Assembly: GCF_000741295.1 (NCBI RefSeq)
Contig: NZ_JGZG01000004.1
Coordinates: 33,870 to 97,869, forward strand
DNA length: 64,000 bases
Direction of reading: 5' to 3'
DNA from: Bifidobacterium pseudolongum subsp. globosum
GTDB lineage: Bacteria; Actinomycetota; Actinomycetes; Actinomycetales; Bifidobacteriaceae
In this document: piece by piece, positions 19,933 to 28,814 of the stretch
How the letters are laid out: the number at the start of each line of letters is the position of its first letter
How positions within the stretch are numbered: position 1 is the stretch's first letter
Program-made: the position numbers and the translations under genes
The notes under the pieces: generated by a model
The model's input: only the letters and a program-made list of their open reading frames with translations
What the model was told of the DNA's origin: nothing
The model's database searches: none

Positions 19933-22317
19933 TCAGTTGCTCGTCAGATATTGCTCGTTGCCGCGCGTGAAGTCGAGCACGGCGCCCGCGAGCTGCACAT
20001 GCCCCTCAAGGTCGGGGTCGTGCGCGAGCAGCTCCTGCGCCCGCGCGCGCGCATCGGCGATCATGCGCGCGTCCTGCACGACGCGCAGCAGTTTGAGGCT
20101 CGATTTTCCGCCCGACTGCGCGTCGCCGAGCACGTCGCCGGCCCCGCGCAACTCGAGGTCGCGACTCGCGATTTCGGCGCCGTCGAGCGAGCCGGCGATC
20201 ACTTCGAGCCGCTCCTGCGCGACTGTGCCCGGCTCAGCGCGCGAGACGAGGAACGCCCAGCTGTCGGTGCCGCCGCGGCCCACACGCCCGCGCAACTGGT
20301 GCAGCTGCGACAGGCCGTATCGGTCGGCATCAAAGATCGTGATGCAGCTGGCCTGCGGCACATCCACACCGACTTCGACCACGGTCGTGGCCACCATGAC
20401 CGGCGTCTCGCCCGACTCGAAATCCGCCATGACCTGCGCTTTCGTCGCGTCGTCGTCCCGCCCGGTCAGCGTGCACAGCCGCACGCCGTTGAACTGCGGC
20501 AGCGACCGCAGCCGCTGCGCGATCTCCACCACGGCGTGCAGCGGAGGCCGCGGCTCGCCTGTGTCGCCGAGCGCGGCGTCGCTGAGCAGTTCGGGCGCGT
20601 CGGCCTCGCCGCCCCCGTCTTCGGTGTCACTCGGTTCGATGCGCGGGCAGATGATGTACGCGCGCTCGCCGGCGTTAACGCGGCGGCGGATATGCCAGAA
20701 CATGTCGGCCATCATGTGCGCGTCGGCCTCGGGAATCACGAACGTGCGGATCGGCTTCCTGCCGCCGGGCAGTTCGGTGAGCCACGAGATGTCGAGGTCA
20801 CCGAACCATGTCATCGCCGCCGTGCGCGGGATGGGCGTGGCCGTCATGACGAGCAGGTGCGGGTCGCGCTCCGACTTCGCGCGCAGCGTCTCGCGCTGTT
20901 CGACGCCGAAGCGGTGCTGCTCGTCGATCACGGCGAGCGCCAGGTTCGGCGCTTGGAACGATTTCGAGAACGCGGCGTGCGTGGCCACTACAATGCACGG
21001 CTCGCCGCTCGCCGCCGCCGCGAGCACCTTGCGGCGCGCGGCGAGTTTCATGCCGCCGGTGAGCAGGTGCACAGGCACGAGATCACCCACCGAGGCGCTG
21101 ATCGATTGGAAATGCTGTTCCGCAAGCACCTGTGTTGGCGCGACGAGCACGGCTTGGTGCCCCGATCCCACGGCCTGCAGCATCGCGGCCACAGCCACGA
21201 CCGTCTTGCCCGAGCCGACTTCGCCCTGCAGCAGGCGTTGCATCGGGTGCGCACGGCCCATGTCGGTGCCGATCGCGTCGATCACCTCGCGCTGCCCGTT
21301 CGTCAGTGCAAAAGGCAACCGCTCAATGTACCCGTCGCGCAACTGCACATCCGCGCACGGGTAGGCGTTGCTTGTGGCGGCGCGGTTGCGCGCCATCAGC
21401 AGCGCGCACTGGCAGACGAACGCCTCCTCATAGCGCATCGTCCCGATCGCGCGCTTGAAGTCGGCCACCGACTGTGGCTCGTGGATCGCGCAGAACGCCT
21501 GCGCACGGTGCATGAGCTGCTTCGCTTCACGCACCGGCTCGGGCAGCACGTCGGGGATCCGTTTGGCGAGCCGCGCGCGGGCGGCCTCGCCGAGCGCGAA
21601 CTGCTCGCCGAATTGCGCGCTGTCGGCGGTGACGGGCGAGGCGGCGAAGGGGTCTTCGCCGGCGAGCAGGCGCAGCACCTGGTCGATCGTCTCGTGGATG
21701 TGCTCGCTCGAGATGCGCGAGTTCGCATGGTAGACCGGGCGCGGGCGTGTGGCGCGCGCCAGTCCCTGCGCCACCGAGTCCACGTCGTAGCGCAGGCGCG
21801 GCTGCGGCTGCACGGCCGGCTCGCCGAACGCGAGCTGCGGTTCGGCCGCCGGCGGCTCGGCCGGAGCCACGGCCAGGATGTCGGGGTGTGTGAACTGCAG
21901 TCGGTCGTTGAACGTGCTCGGGTCGCCCGAGATGACGAGCTGCAGGCCCGCGCGCAGGCGCGAGGCCATCCAGTCCACATAGGATTTGCGGTGCGAGAAA
22001 AAGACGAGCGCGGCGGTGCGCGGCTGCATGGCGCGGGAGGCGGCGGTCGGCGCGTCATCGACGAGCACCTCGAGCCGGTAGCCGCGGCGCGCGTTCATCG
22101 GCGTCACGCGCAGCGCGCGCACGTCCACCGCGCACGCCATCTTCTCCCCGAAGCGCACCTCGGCGAGCGCGCGCACCGGCACGGGGTCGGTCACGCGGAA
22201 CGGATAATACGTGAGGGCGTCGGCCACGGTGAGCACGCCAAGCGCCTTGAGGGCGCTGACGCGGCGTTTGTTGGTCAGCAGCGCCGCAAGGGGCGTGTTC
22301 ACGGTGGTGTCGGTCAT
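19933..22317 (-). CDS. recG: ATP-dependent DNA helicase RecG
   Basis: Branch-migration helicase that remodels stalled forks and Holliday junctions. About 794 residues. An N-terminal wedge/OB region is followed by helicase motifs: Walker A LLQGEVGSGKTVVA, DEQH box LAVIDEQHRFGVEQR, motif III TATPIPRT, and the motif V/VI region TTVVEVGVDVPQAS with QLRGRVGRGG. The TRG-like end DLELRGAGDVLG is present. The start at 22317 (MTDTTVNTP) is preferred; ATG 22326 would add three residues, and neither has a strong ribosome site. The rpmB terminator sits just upstream. Confidence 0.95.
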   Translation of the reverse strand: MTDTTVNTPLAALLTNKRRVSALKALGVLTVADALTYYPFRVTDPVPVRALAEVRFGEKMACAVDVRALRVTPMNARRGYRLEVLVDDAPTAASRAMQPRTAALVFFSHRKSYVDWMASRLRAGLQLVISGDPSTFNDRLQFTHPDILAVAPAEPPAAEPQLAFGEPAVQPQPRLRYDVDSVAQGLARATRPRPVYHANSRISSEHIHETIDQVLRLLAGEDPFAASPVTADSAQFGEQFALGEAARARLAKRIPDVLPEPVREAKQLMHRAQAFCAIHEPQSVADFKRAIGTMRYEEAFVCQCALLMARNRAATSNAYPCADVQLRDGYIERLPFALTNGQREVIDAIGTDMGRAHPMQRLLQGEVGSGKTVVAVAAMLQAVGSGHQAVLVAPTQVLAEQHFQSISASVGDLVPVHLLTGGMKLAARRKVLAAAASGEPCIVVATHAAFSKSFQAPNLALAVIDEQHRFGVEQRETLRAKSERDPHLLVMTATPIPRTAAMTWFGDLDISWLTELPGGRKPIRTFVIPEADAHMMADMFWHIRRRVNAGERAYIICPRIEPSDTEDGGGEADAPELLSDAALGDTGEPRPPLHAVVEIAQRLRSLPQFNGVRLCTLTGRDDDATKAQVMADFESGETPVMVATTVVEVGVDVPQASCITIFDADRYGLSQLHQLRGRVGRGGTDSWAFLVSRAEPGTVAQERLEVIAGSLDGAEIASRDLELRGAGDVLGDAQSGGKSSLKLLRVVQDARMIADARARAQELLAHDPDLEGHVQLAGAVLDFTRGNEQYLTSN

Positions 22318-22330
22318 GCGGTCCATTGTA

Positions 22331-22367
22331 CAAAAACAACCCCGGGAGCATCGCTCACCGGGGTTGT
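22331..22367 (-). terminator. Intrinsic terminator of rpmB
   Basis: On the minus strand: 10-base perfect arms ACAACCCCGG / CCGGGGTTGT with a 12-base loop, immediately followed by TTTTTG. A textbook terminator, starting 15 bases after the rpmB stop and ending just before recG. Confidence 0.9.
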
Positions 22368-22382
22368 GGTCGTCTGCGCATA

Positions 22383-22580
22383 TCAGACAGCGCTCACACG
22401 CTGAACCTTGCCTGCCTTGAGGCATTTCGCGCACACGCGCACGCGGACGTTCTGGCCGTCCACGGTGGTGCGCACCGGCTGCAGGTTCGGCAGGAAGCGG
22501 CGCTTGGTACGAATATGCGAGTGCGAAACGGTGTAACCGGTCTGCGGTCCCTTGCCGCACACTGCACAACGAGCTGCCAT
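22383..22580 (-). CDS. rpmB: 50S ribosomal protein L28
   Basis: Large-subunit ribosomal protein of 65 residues. It opens [22 protein letters not shown] and has the pairs CAVC and CAKC, so it is the zinc-binding (C+) form; actinobacteria often also carry a zinc-free copy, which is not in this window. The start at 22580 has GGGAG upstream; longer frames upstream are not conserved L28. Ends at a strong terminator. Confidence 0.96.
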   Translation of the reverse strand: MAARCAVCGKGPQTGYTVSHSHIRTKRRFLPNLQPVRTTVDGQNVRVRVCAKCLKAGKVQRVSAV

Positions 22581-22856
22581 AATGGACTCCCTACAATTAC
22601 TTCTATAGACTTGCAAGTCTGTGCACTCGCGCACGCGCCCGCAAAAGGGCATGCACCAATACACACAACTTCCCAATAGTACAACCCGGCCACGGACAAC
22701 GCAACACCCGCGCGGCCAAGGCGCGGCACGGCGGCGTTTTCAGGCAATTCCCCGAAAATACGGTCTACAATCGTGCTAACCGTGATGCGCCACACCCATC
22801 AGCGTCGATGCATTGCGGGGCCGGTCGGGAATTTTCAGGGAAGGAGCCCAACGCAC

Positions 22857-23909
22857 ATGCTCAGCGACATCCTGCATAAGATCCGCGCACAGCGCGACCA
22901 TGAACCAACGGTCATCTCGGTAGGCCAGATCTGGGTCGACATCACCATGCATGTGCAGGAGATGCCGCAGCCGGGCGAGTTCACGAACGCCCCTTCGGTG
23001 ACCAAATCGGCGAGCGGCAGTTTCCATGTGCTGCAGGCGGCGAGCCGCATGGGCGCGCGCACCGAACTGGCGAGCATCATGGGCACCGGACCGTGGGCCA
23101 CGATGTTGCGCGATTCGCTGCGCCGATCGCACATCCTGCACACCGGCCCCACCAGGCCGAACCAAGACAACGGGTTCCGCATTGTGCTCACCGACGGCAT
23201 GCAGAAGTCGTACGTGGCGCACCATGGCGCCGAAGCGCACGGCGACCCCCGCGCGTTCGCGCATGTGCGCCCGCAGCGCGGCGACGTGGTGCACATCAGC
23301 GGCAATGCGCTGATGAACGAGTCGTCGCTCGCCGTCAACGCGTTCATCCAACAGCCGCAGTGCCGCCCGCAGGAGCGCGAATTCCGTATGGTGATCAACC
23401 CCACGAACACGCTGCGGCTCGTCAACGACCAGCTGCTCGAGAATCTCGTGCTCACGCGCCCCATCTGGTCGATGAACCGGCAGGAGGCGCGCACACTCGC
23501 CTATCGTCTGGGCGTGACCTTCGACGAAAGCGCCACGATGCGCGTGAACGCCGGCTTCGACGAGTCGATGCACGCGCTGTGCGAGGCGCTCGGCGAGACG
23601 CTGCGCGCGCCGGTCGTGCTGCGCGCCGGCGCACGCGGCGCCTGGGTGCGCCAGCACGGCAAGGGGGTGGAGCACATCGACGGCTTCCCCACGAAGGCCA
23701 CGCACATCCGCTCCGCCGGCCCCGCGCACACTGGCGCACTGTGTGCGCTGCTCGCCGAAGGGTGGGACCTGGAAAGCTCGGTGCAGATCGCGAACGCCGC
23801 CGCCTCGCTCGCGATCGAGCACAACCACGCGGGCATCCCGTTCTGCCCCACGTACGATGAGGCCGCCAAACTGGTGTCCGACGCCCTCACCGCACCGAAA
23901 AAGGACTGA
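22857..23909 (+). CDS. PfkB-fold carbohydrate kinase family protein, degenerate active site
   Basis: 350 residues with the ribokinase/PfkB fold: the substrate half has VISVGQIWVDITM, a GSFHVLQAASRMGARTEL glycine/alanine stretch and GDVVHISGN; the nucleotide half has VVLRAGARGAWVR. The normal signature DTxGAGDxFxGAL aligns with HIRSAGPAHTGAL, so the catalytic Asp is replaced by Pro and the DT pair is lost. The fold is clear but kinase activity is doubtful; a sensory or scaffolding role is possible. GGGAAGGAG precedes ATG 22857. It converges with the TPR gene with no spacer. Confidence 0.75.
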   Translation: MLSDILHKIRAQRDHEPTVISVGQIWVDITMHVQEMPQPGEFTNAPSVTKSASGSFHVLQAASRMGARTELASIMGTGPWATMLRDSLRRSHILHTGPTRPNQDNGFRIVLTDGMQKSYVAHHGAEAHGDPRAFAHVRPQRGDVVHISGNALMNESSLAVNAFIQQPQCRPQEREFRMVINPTNTLRLVNDQLLENLVLTRPIWSMNRQEARTLAYRLGVTFDESATMRVNAGFDESMHALCEALGETLRAPVVLRAGARGAWVRQHGKGVEHIDGFPTKATHIRSAGPAHTGALCALLAEGWDLESSVQIANAAASLAIEHNHAGIPFCPTYDEAAKLVSDALTAPKKD

Positions 23910-26372
23910 TCACTCGTCGCTGTCCGGGGTGATGCCGGCGGCGCCCCACCGCAGGCTGCGGCGCAGCGCCGGCAGCACATCGGCCGGCTGCATGATGCCG
24001 AGCAGCCACACAGCCTCGTCGGCCGCAAGCGGGAAGCCCGCGTCCACGAGCATGATCGCCACCTTGGCGAGCTGTTCGAGCAGCGCGAGCGGCGGCGCCA
24101 CCGGAATGCCGGCCGCGCGCAGCATCTGCTCGGCGCGATCGCGGTCCGGCAGCTCCTCCTCGCCCATCTCGGCGAGCAGCTGGTTCGCCTCGTCACGGCT
24201 CCTGTCGTGGAACGGACCTTCGGGCATCGAAAGCACCATCGCATAGCACGCCAGACCGGCCTTGTGGCTGTTGGTCCTCCACAGTGCATACCCCAGGCGG
24301 TAATACATGAAGCCCACGTCGATCGGCATCAGCGCGGTCTTGAGGCCGCGGATCAACGCATCCGCCGAACCCGCGTAGTCCTCGCCGACATCGGTGTAGT
24401 CGAGCGAAAGCTCGATGGCGCCGCGCGCGGTCGTCGGCGCCAGGCGCATCATCTCCTCGGACTGGGCCACCGCCTTGTCGCGCTCGCCCAGCTCGCGGTT
24501 GAGGCGGCTGAGCGCGCCATGCGCGTTGTACACGGCGTCGGGCAGCTTCCAGTAGCGGTCGGTCGCCTTGCCTTCCACATTCACCATGAGCAGTCGCATG
24601 AGCGGGTGCTCGCAATACAACGGCTTGCGGTCGCCATGGTCCTTCTCGGCGCTCTCGATCTGCATCAGCGCGGATTCGACCTCGAACATGGCGGTCACCG
24701 GCGAATCCTCGTTCTGGTTCACGATGTCCCAGATCTCGGGGCCCTTGACCACGCAGTCGTCGTGCATCACGTCGAGTTCGTACGCGTAGTCGGCGCGCAC
24801 AAGCGTCTTGATGTCGTCGGGCAGTTCGCGCTTGTCCTTCCACAGCGGCACATGCTGGCGCACGAGCGCCTTCGGCAACGGCAGCGGCTCGACCGGCATG
24901 AGGCCACGGTCGGCGCCGAAGCGCAACGCGCGGCGTGCCGGCTGCAGCATCTGCACGATCGCCGCCGGGTCGTTGTCTTGCGCGGTGTCGTCGAACCGGC
25001 CGCTCACATACGCCGGCTGCACGCCCATCTGGAACGGGCTGCGGTCGAAGCCGAGCGAGAGCACGGGCTGGCCACTCAGCGAGCCGAGGCGACCGGTCAC
25101 GTCGACCGACGTGACGCGCGCGCCGGTCGTGAACGCGGCCTGCGCGAGCAGACCCGCGAGGCGCAGCGCGTACGACGCCGCACGACCCGCGCGTTGGGCG
25201 CGCATGTCGACCCACTGGCCACCCACGAAGTCCGACCCCGGCATCATCGACGCGGTGGGCACGCTGAACGTGACCGCCATCTGCCCGCTCTTCGGGTCCA
25301 CGTCGCACAGGTACTCGAGGCGGAACGGCAGCTTGAGGCGCTCGCAGATCGCGATGAAGCGCGTCATCACGTCCCATGCGCCACCGCGCGCCGCCTTGGT
25401 GCCGCGCACGGTCTGCTCCGGGTTCTCCACCGTGGCCTCCTGCTGCACGAACTTCGCGTGCGTGGCCCACATGTGCATCGAGCGCATGGCGGATTGGAAG
25501 CACTCCTCCTCGCTGAACGTGGAGACGAGGCCCATGCCGTTGTCGTGGCCACGCGCCTCGAGGTCCACGAACGACAGGCGGTTGAGCGCAGCCTCCACAC
25601 CGAGCACCAAGTCGCGCTGCAGCCCTTCGATCTCGTCATCGTCGAAGCGCATCCAGAACATGTCGGTCGAGTCGAGCCGGATCACGCTGAGCGGATGCTC
25701 GCCTTCGATCTGGCGAATCTGCCCGGCGCCGGCCTCCACGAGCTGGCGCGCGGCGAAGCGCTCGAACACCGAGGACTGGCCGGCGTTGTTCGTGGTGCCG
25801 CGCCAGATGATCTCGTCGAGCCCGTCGGGCAGCGGCTTGTCCATCATGTCGCGGAACAGTTCGCTGATACGGCCGGCACCAGCGCCCACCGTCTTGCCAG
25901 CGAGGCGCGGCACAAGGCATGCGCCGATCCAGCACGCGGCGATCAGCACGGCAAGCGGGTGCTTGCCTTCGCGGTATGCGCCGAGGTTCTCCGTGCAGGC
26001 GGTGAGCCATGCCGTGCCGCCATCCACCGCATATTCGCCGATCGTGACGGTGCGGTCGAAGCCGTCGGAGCTCTGCACGCGCACAGCGCCCGAGTTCGGA
26101 GTGTCGGTCCACGGGTCGAAATGCAGCTCGCCGCGGCCGTCCGGTTCGCTTGCGAGCGTCTGGACCGTGGGGAACACCTTCATGTCTTCGCTGATCCACG
26201 CCAGCACCCGCACCTTGCGGCGCCCCACGACCTGCGCCACATACCCGAGGCCGCCCTTGGGCTGGTCCAAGTCCTTGACCAGGCTGTACGAGGCGTCGAC
26301 CGGCTGGCCCGGCAGCGTGCCGAGCGCCGTGGCGTGCGAAAGCAGTGGCAACCTGTAGACGTTCTGTTCCAT
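23910..26372 (-). CDS. Large TPR-like protein of unknown function
   Basis: 820 residues; not recognised beyond a helical repeat region. There is no signal peptide, although a short hydrophobic stretch (LAVLIAACWIGACLVPRLAG, about 142-161) occurs inside the N-terminal part. Residues about 560-780 form paired helices typical of tetratricopeptide repeats (PDAVYNAHGALSRLNRELGE, GLACYAMVLSMPEG). The middle part has alternating beta-like segments with RGHDNGMGLVSTFSEEE. The start at 26372 follows AGGAGA; the frame extends upstream but without conserved features. The closest neighbours are PfkB-like and CmpB-like genes, with no clear operon. Confidence 0.7.
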   Translation of the reverse strand: MEQNVYRLPLLSHATALGTLPGQPVDASYSLVKDLDQPKGGLGYVAQVVGRRKVRVLAWISEDMKVFPTVQTLASEPDGRGELHFDPWTDTPNSGAVRVQSSDGFDRTVTIGEYAVDGGTAWLTACTENLGAYREGKHPLAVLIAACWIGACLVPRLAGKTVGAGAGRISELFRDMMDKPLPDGLDEIIWRGTTNNAGQSSVFERFAARQLVEAGAGQIRQIEGEHPLSVIRLDSTDMFWMRFDDDEIEGLQRDLVLGVEAALNRLSFVDLEARGHDNGMGLVSTFSEEECFQSAMRSMHMWATHAKFVQQEATVENPEQTVRGTKAARGGAWDVMTRFIAICERLKLPFRLEYLCDVDPKSGQMAVTFSVPTASMMPGSDFVGGQWVDMRAQRAGRAASYALRLAGLLAQAAFTTGARVTSVDVTGRLGSLSGQPVLSLGFDRSPFQMGVQPAYVSGRFDDTAQDNDPAAIVQMLQPARRALRFGADRGLMPVEPLPLPKALVRQHVPLWKDKRELPDDIKTLVRADYAYELDVMHDDCVVKGPEIWDIVNQNEDSPVTAMFEVESALMQIESAEKDHGDRKPLYCEHPLMRLLMVNVEGKATDRYWKLPDAVYNAHGALSRLNRELGERDKAVAQSEEMMRLAPTTARGAIELSLDYTDVGEDYAGSADALIRGLKTALMPIDVGFMYYRLGYALWRTNSHKAGLACYAMVLSMPEGPFHDRSRDEANQLLAEMGEEELPDRDRAEQMLRAAGIPVAPPLALLEQLAKVAIMLVDAGFPLAADEAVWLLGIMQPADVLPALRRSLRWGAAGITPDSDE

Positions 26373-26463
26373 ACGATCTCTCTCCTGGTTCTGTTCCATT
26401 CCATCCGGCCGCAGACGCGGGACACCGCGCCTCATGCCGTTCCTCGTTGCACGGCTCGCTGCA

Positions 26464-26545
26464 CGGGTGGGCCCACCCGCCAAAGCGGCATGTTGTTGCA
26501 CTGTAACACGCCGGCACGGTGGCGTCGAGCCCCATTCCACCGTGC
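26464..26545. other. Palindromes in the divergent promoter gap
   Basis: The gap 26373-26608 between two divergent genes contains a perfect 16-base palindrome CGGGTGGGCCCACCCG (26464-26479) and a hairpin with arms GCACGGTGG (26514-26522) and CCACCGTGC (26537-26545). Either could be an operator; no recognisable regulator lies next to it. Confidence 0.4.
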
Positions 26546-26608
26546 AACCACACCAATGACCACGATTGCAGAACATGTCCGCCGCGGGCATGCGGTAGCG
26601 TTGGCGGC

Positions 26609-27442
26609 ATGACCTGGCTCGCACTCGAACAGACCTTCCTGTGGTTCCTGCTGTACAGCTTTGTGGGCTGGCTGTGGGAGACCGTACTCAACATCGTCAT
26701 GAAAAAGCGGTTCGTGGACCGCGGCATCCTCAACGGACCCATCTGCCCCATCTACGGCTTCGGTGCGCTGCTGGCGATCTACGCGCTGCCCGGCGAGCAT
26801 TCGGTCGTCGCGATCTTCCTCAGCAGCGGCGTGCTGTGCTGCACGCTCGAATACTTCACGTCGTGGGCCATCGAAAAGCTCTTCCACATGCGGCTGTGGG
26901 ACTATTCGGGCAAACCGTTCAACATCAACGGGCGCGTCTACCTCAACGGCTTCCTCTTCTTCGCCGCCGGCTGCACCGTGGTCAAACTGTGGGTGCAGCC
27001 GCACGTCATGGACCTGCTCGATGCAATCGACCCGCGCACGATCACGGTCCTCGCCGTGGCGCTGCTCGTGGTGCTGCTCGCCGACGCCGCCGTCACGCTC
27101 GCCGGCCTGACGAGCCTCAACAGTCGCCTCGGGCACGCCGAACAAGACATCAAGGCGCTCAAAGCGCGCGGCATCGCGCACATCGACGTCGGCATCACCG
27201 CCGCCGACAAGCGCATCGAGTCGGCCGAAACGCGCATCACCACCGTGTGCGCGCAGCTCACCGAGCGCGCGCACACGGACGGCGAGGCGCTCGCCGCGCA
27301 TGTGGCGCACCTGTTCGATTGGCAGCAGCGCCGTCTGATCCGCGCCTACCCCGCCATGCGCACCGAGCACGGCGAAGGCCTGCTCGCCGAAGTGCGCGCG
27401 CAATTCGACCGCGCACGCCATGCGCACACCAACACCAAGTGA
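26609..27442 (+). CDS. CmpB-type (DUF1113) membrane protein
   Basis: 277 residues. The N-terminal part resembles the putative ABC-transporter permease family (CmpB/DUF1113): FLLYSFVGWLWETVLNIV, KRFVDRGILNGPICPIYGFGAL and LEYFTSWAIEKLFHMRLWDYS are hallmark segments. About five membrane helices lie between residues 5 and 165. The C-terminal third (about 175-277) is a cytoplasmic, charged, probably coiled-coil tail (RLGHAEQDIKALKARG). Function in this family is unproven. ATG 26609 is the first Met before the conserved start; no strong ribosome site. The aminotransferase gene follows 79 bases later. Confidence 0.8.
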   Translation: MTWLALEQTFLWFLLYSFVGWLWETVLNIVMKKRFVDRGILNGPICPIYGFGALLAIYALPGEHSVVAIFLSSGVLCCTLEYFTSWAIEKLFHMRLWDYSGKPFNINGRVYLNGFLFFAAGCTVVKLWVQPHVMDLLDAIDPRTITVLAVALLVVLLADAAVTLAGLTSLNSRLGHAEQDIKALKARGIAHIDVGITAADKRIESAETRITTVCAQLTERAHTDGEALAAHVAHLFDWQQRRLIRAYPAMRTEHGEGLLAEVRAQFDRARHAHTNTK

Positions 27443-27521
27443 ACGCCGTCACAGGCGCCGGTGCACGCATGCGCTACGGTAGTGGCAACGTCGCAAGCGA
27501 ACCCGGCCGAACAGGAGTGCC

Positions 27522-28712
27522 ATGATCAACGAAACATACCAGTCCATGCTCAACGCAAAATCCGTGATCCGCATGATCGGCGAACGCGCGAGCGCCCGCC
27601 GTGCGCAGATCGGCGCGAGCGAGGTCTTCGACTTCTCGCTCGGTAATCCGAGCGTGCCGTGCGCGCCGGAGTTCACGCGCGCCATGATCGACCTCTACGA
27701 GACGCAGGCGCCGTACGCGCTGCACGGGTACAGCCCGTCCGTCGGGATCGAGTCGGTGCGCGGCGCGATCGCCGACTCGCTCAACCGACGCTTCGGCATG
27801 GACTACACGCCCGCGCACATCTTCCCCACCGCCGGTGCCACCGCAGCGCTCGCGCACGCGTTCCGCGCGGTCACGGAGCCGGGCAGCGAGATCGTCACAT
27901 TCGCCCCGTATTTCCCCGAATACCAGCCGTATGTGGGCGGTACGGGCGCCACGCTGACCGTGGTGCCCGCCGACACCGCGCATTTCCAGATTGATTTCGA
28001 CGCGTTTGAACGCGCGCTCAACCCGCGCGTGGCGGCCGTGCTGATCAACACGCCGAACAACCCTTCGGGCGCCGTCTATTCCGAGCAGACCCTGCGCCGC
28101 CTTGCGCAGATCCTCGAGGACCGCGAGCGCGCATGGGGGCACAGCATCTTCCTGATCAGCGACGAGCCGTACCGCGAGATCGTGTTCGGCGGAGCCGAGC
28201 AGCCCTACCCCGCGCGCTTCTATGCGAACACGCTCACCTGCTATTCGTTCTCGAAGGCGCTTTCGCTGCCCGGTGAGCGCATCGGGTACGTGGCGGTCAA
28301 TCCGCGCGCCGAGCACGCCGAGCTCTTGGTGCCGATGTTCGCGCAGATCAGCCGCACGATCGGGCACAACTGCCCGTCGTCGAGCATGCAGCTCGCCGTG
28401 GCGCGTGTGATCGACAAGACGAGCGACCTGGGCGTCTACGAGCGCAACATGGAGCTGCTGTACGGCGCGCTCGTGCGGCTCGGGTTCACGGTGGGCAAGC
28501 CGGGCGGCACGTTCTACATCTTCCCGCAGTCGCCCAACCCCGACGCGATGGAGTTCTGCGAGCAAGCGATGGAATACGACCTGTTCATGGTGCCGTCCGA
28601 TTCGTTCGGCGTGCCGGGGCACCTGCGCCTGTCGTACTGCATGGAGACGGATCATCTCGAGCGCGCGGTCAGGCGGCTTGAGCAGTTCATGCACGAGCGA
28701 TACGGCCGCTGA
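27522..28712 (+). CDS. Class I/II pyridoxal-phosphate aminotransferase
   Basis: 396 residues, fold type I aminotransferase resembling AspB/PatA-type enzymes. The PLP lysine is K245 in YSFSKALSLPGERIGY; INTPNNPSGAVY and ISDEPYREI supply the Asn and Asp/Tyr ligands, and HLRLSYC near the C-terminus has the carboxylate-binding Arg. The substrate (aspartate or a branched or aromatic keto acid) cannot be fixed from sequence. GAACAGGAG precedes the ATG. It stands between a membrane protein and a hydrolase with no obvious pathway link. Confidence 0.88.
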   Translation: MINETYQSMLNAKSVIRMIGERASARRAQIGASEVFDFSLGNPSVPCAPEFTRAMIDLYETQAPYALHGYSPSVGIESVRGAIADSLNRRFGMDYTPAHIFPTAGATAALAHAFRAVTEPGSEIVTFAPYFPEYQPYVGGTGATLTVVPADTAHFQIDFDAFERALNPRVAAVLINTPNNPSGAVYSEQTLRRLAQILEDRERAWGHSIFLISDEPYREIVFGGAEQPYPARFYANTLTCYSFSKALSLPGERIGYVAVNPRAEHAELLVPMFAQISRTIGHNCPSSSMQLAVARVIDKTSDLGVYERNMELLYGALVRLGFTVGKPGGTFYIFPQSPNPDAMEFCEQAMEYDLFMVPSDSFGVPGHLRLSYCMETDHLERAVRRLEQFMHERYGR

Positions 28713-28814
28713 GCACGCCCAGCAGCTGAATGCCTGCACACGCGCGCGCCGTCCCCTAGAATTGAGACGGAGGCGGCGCGCCATCCGGCGCCCGCTTGAG
28801 TGACGGGAGCATAC

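Noticed and set aside
24207..26612. 801-codon frame antisense to the TPR gene
   Set aside because: Composition (His/Arg/Ala-rich, no domains) is that of a complement shadow; no ribosome site.
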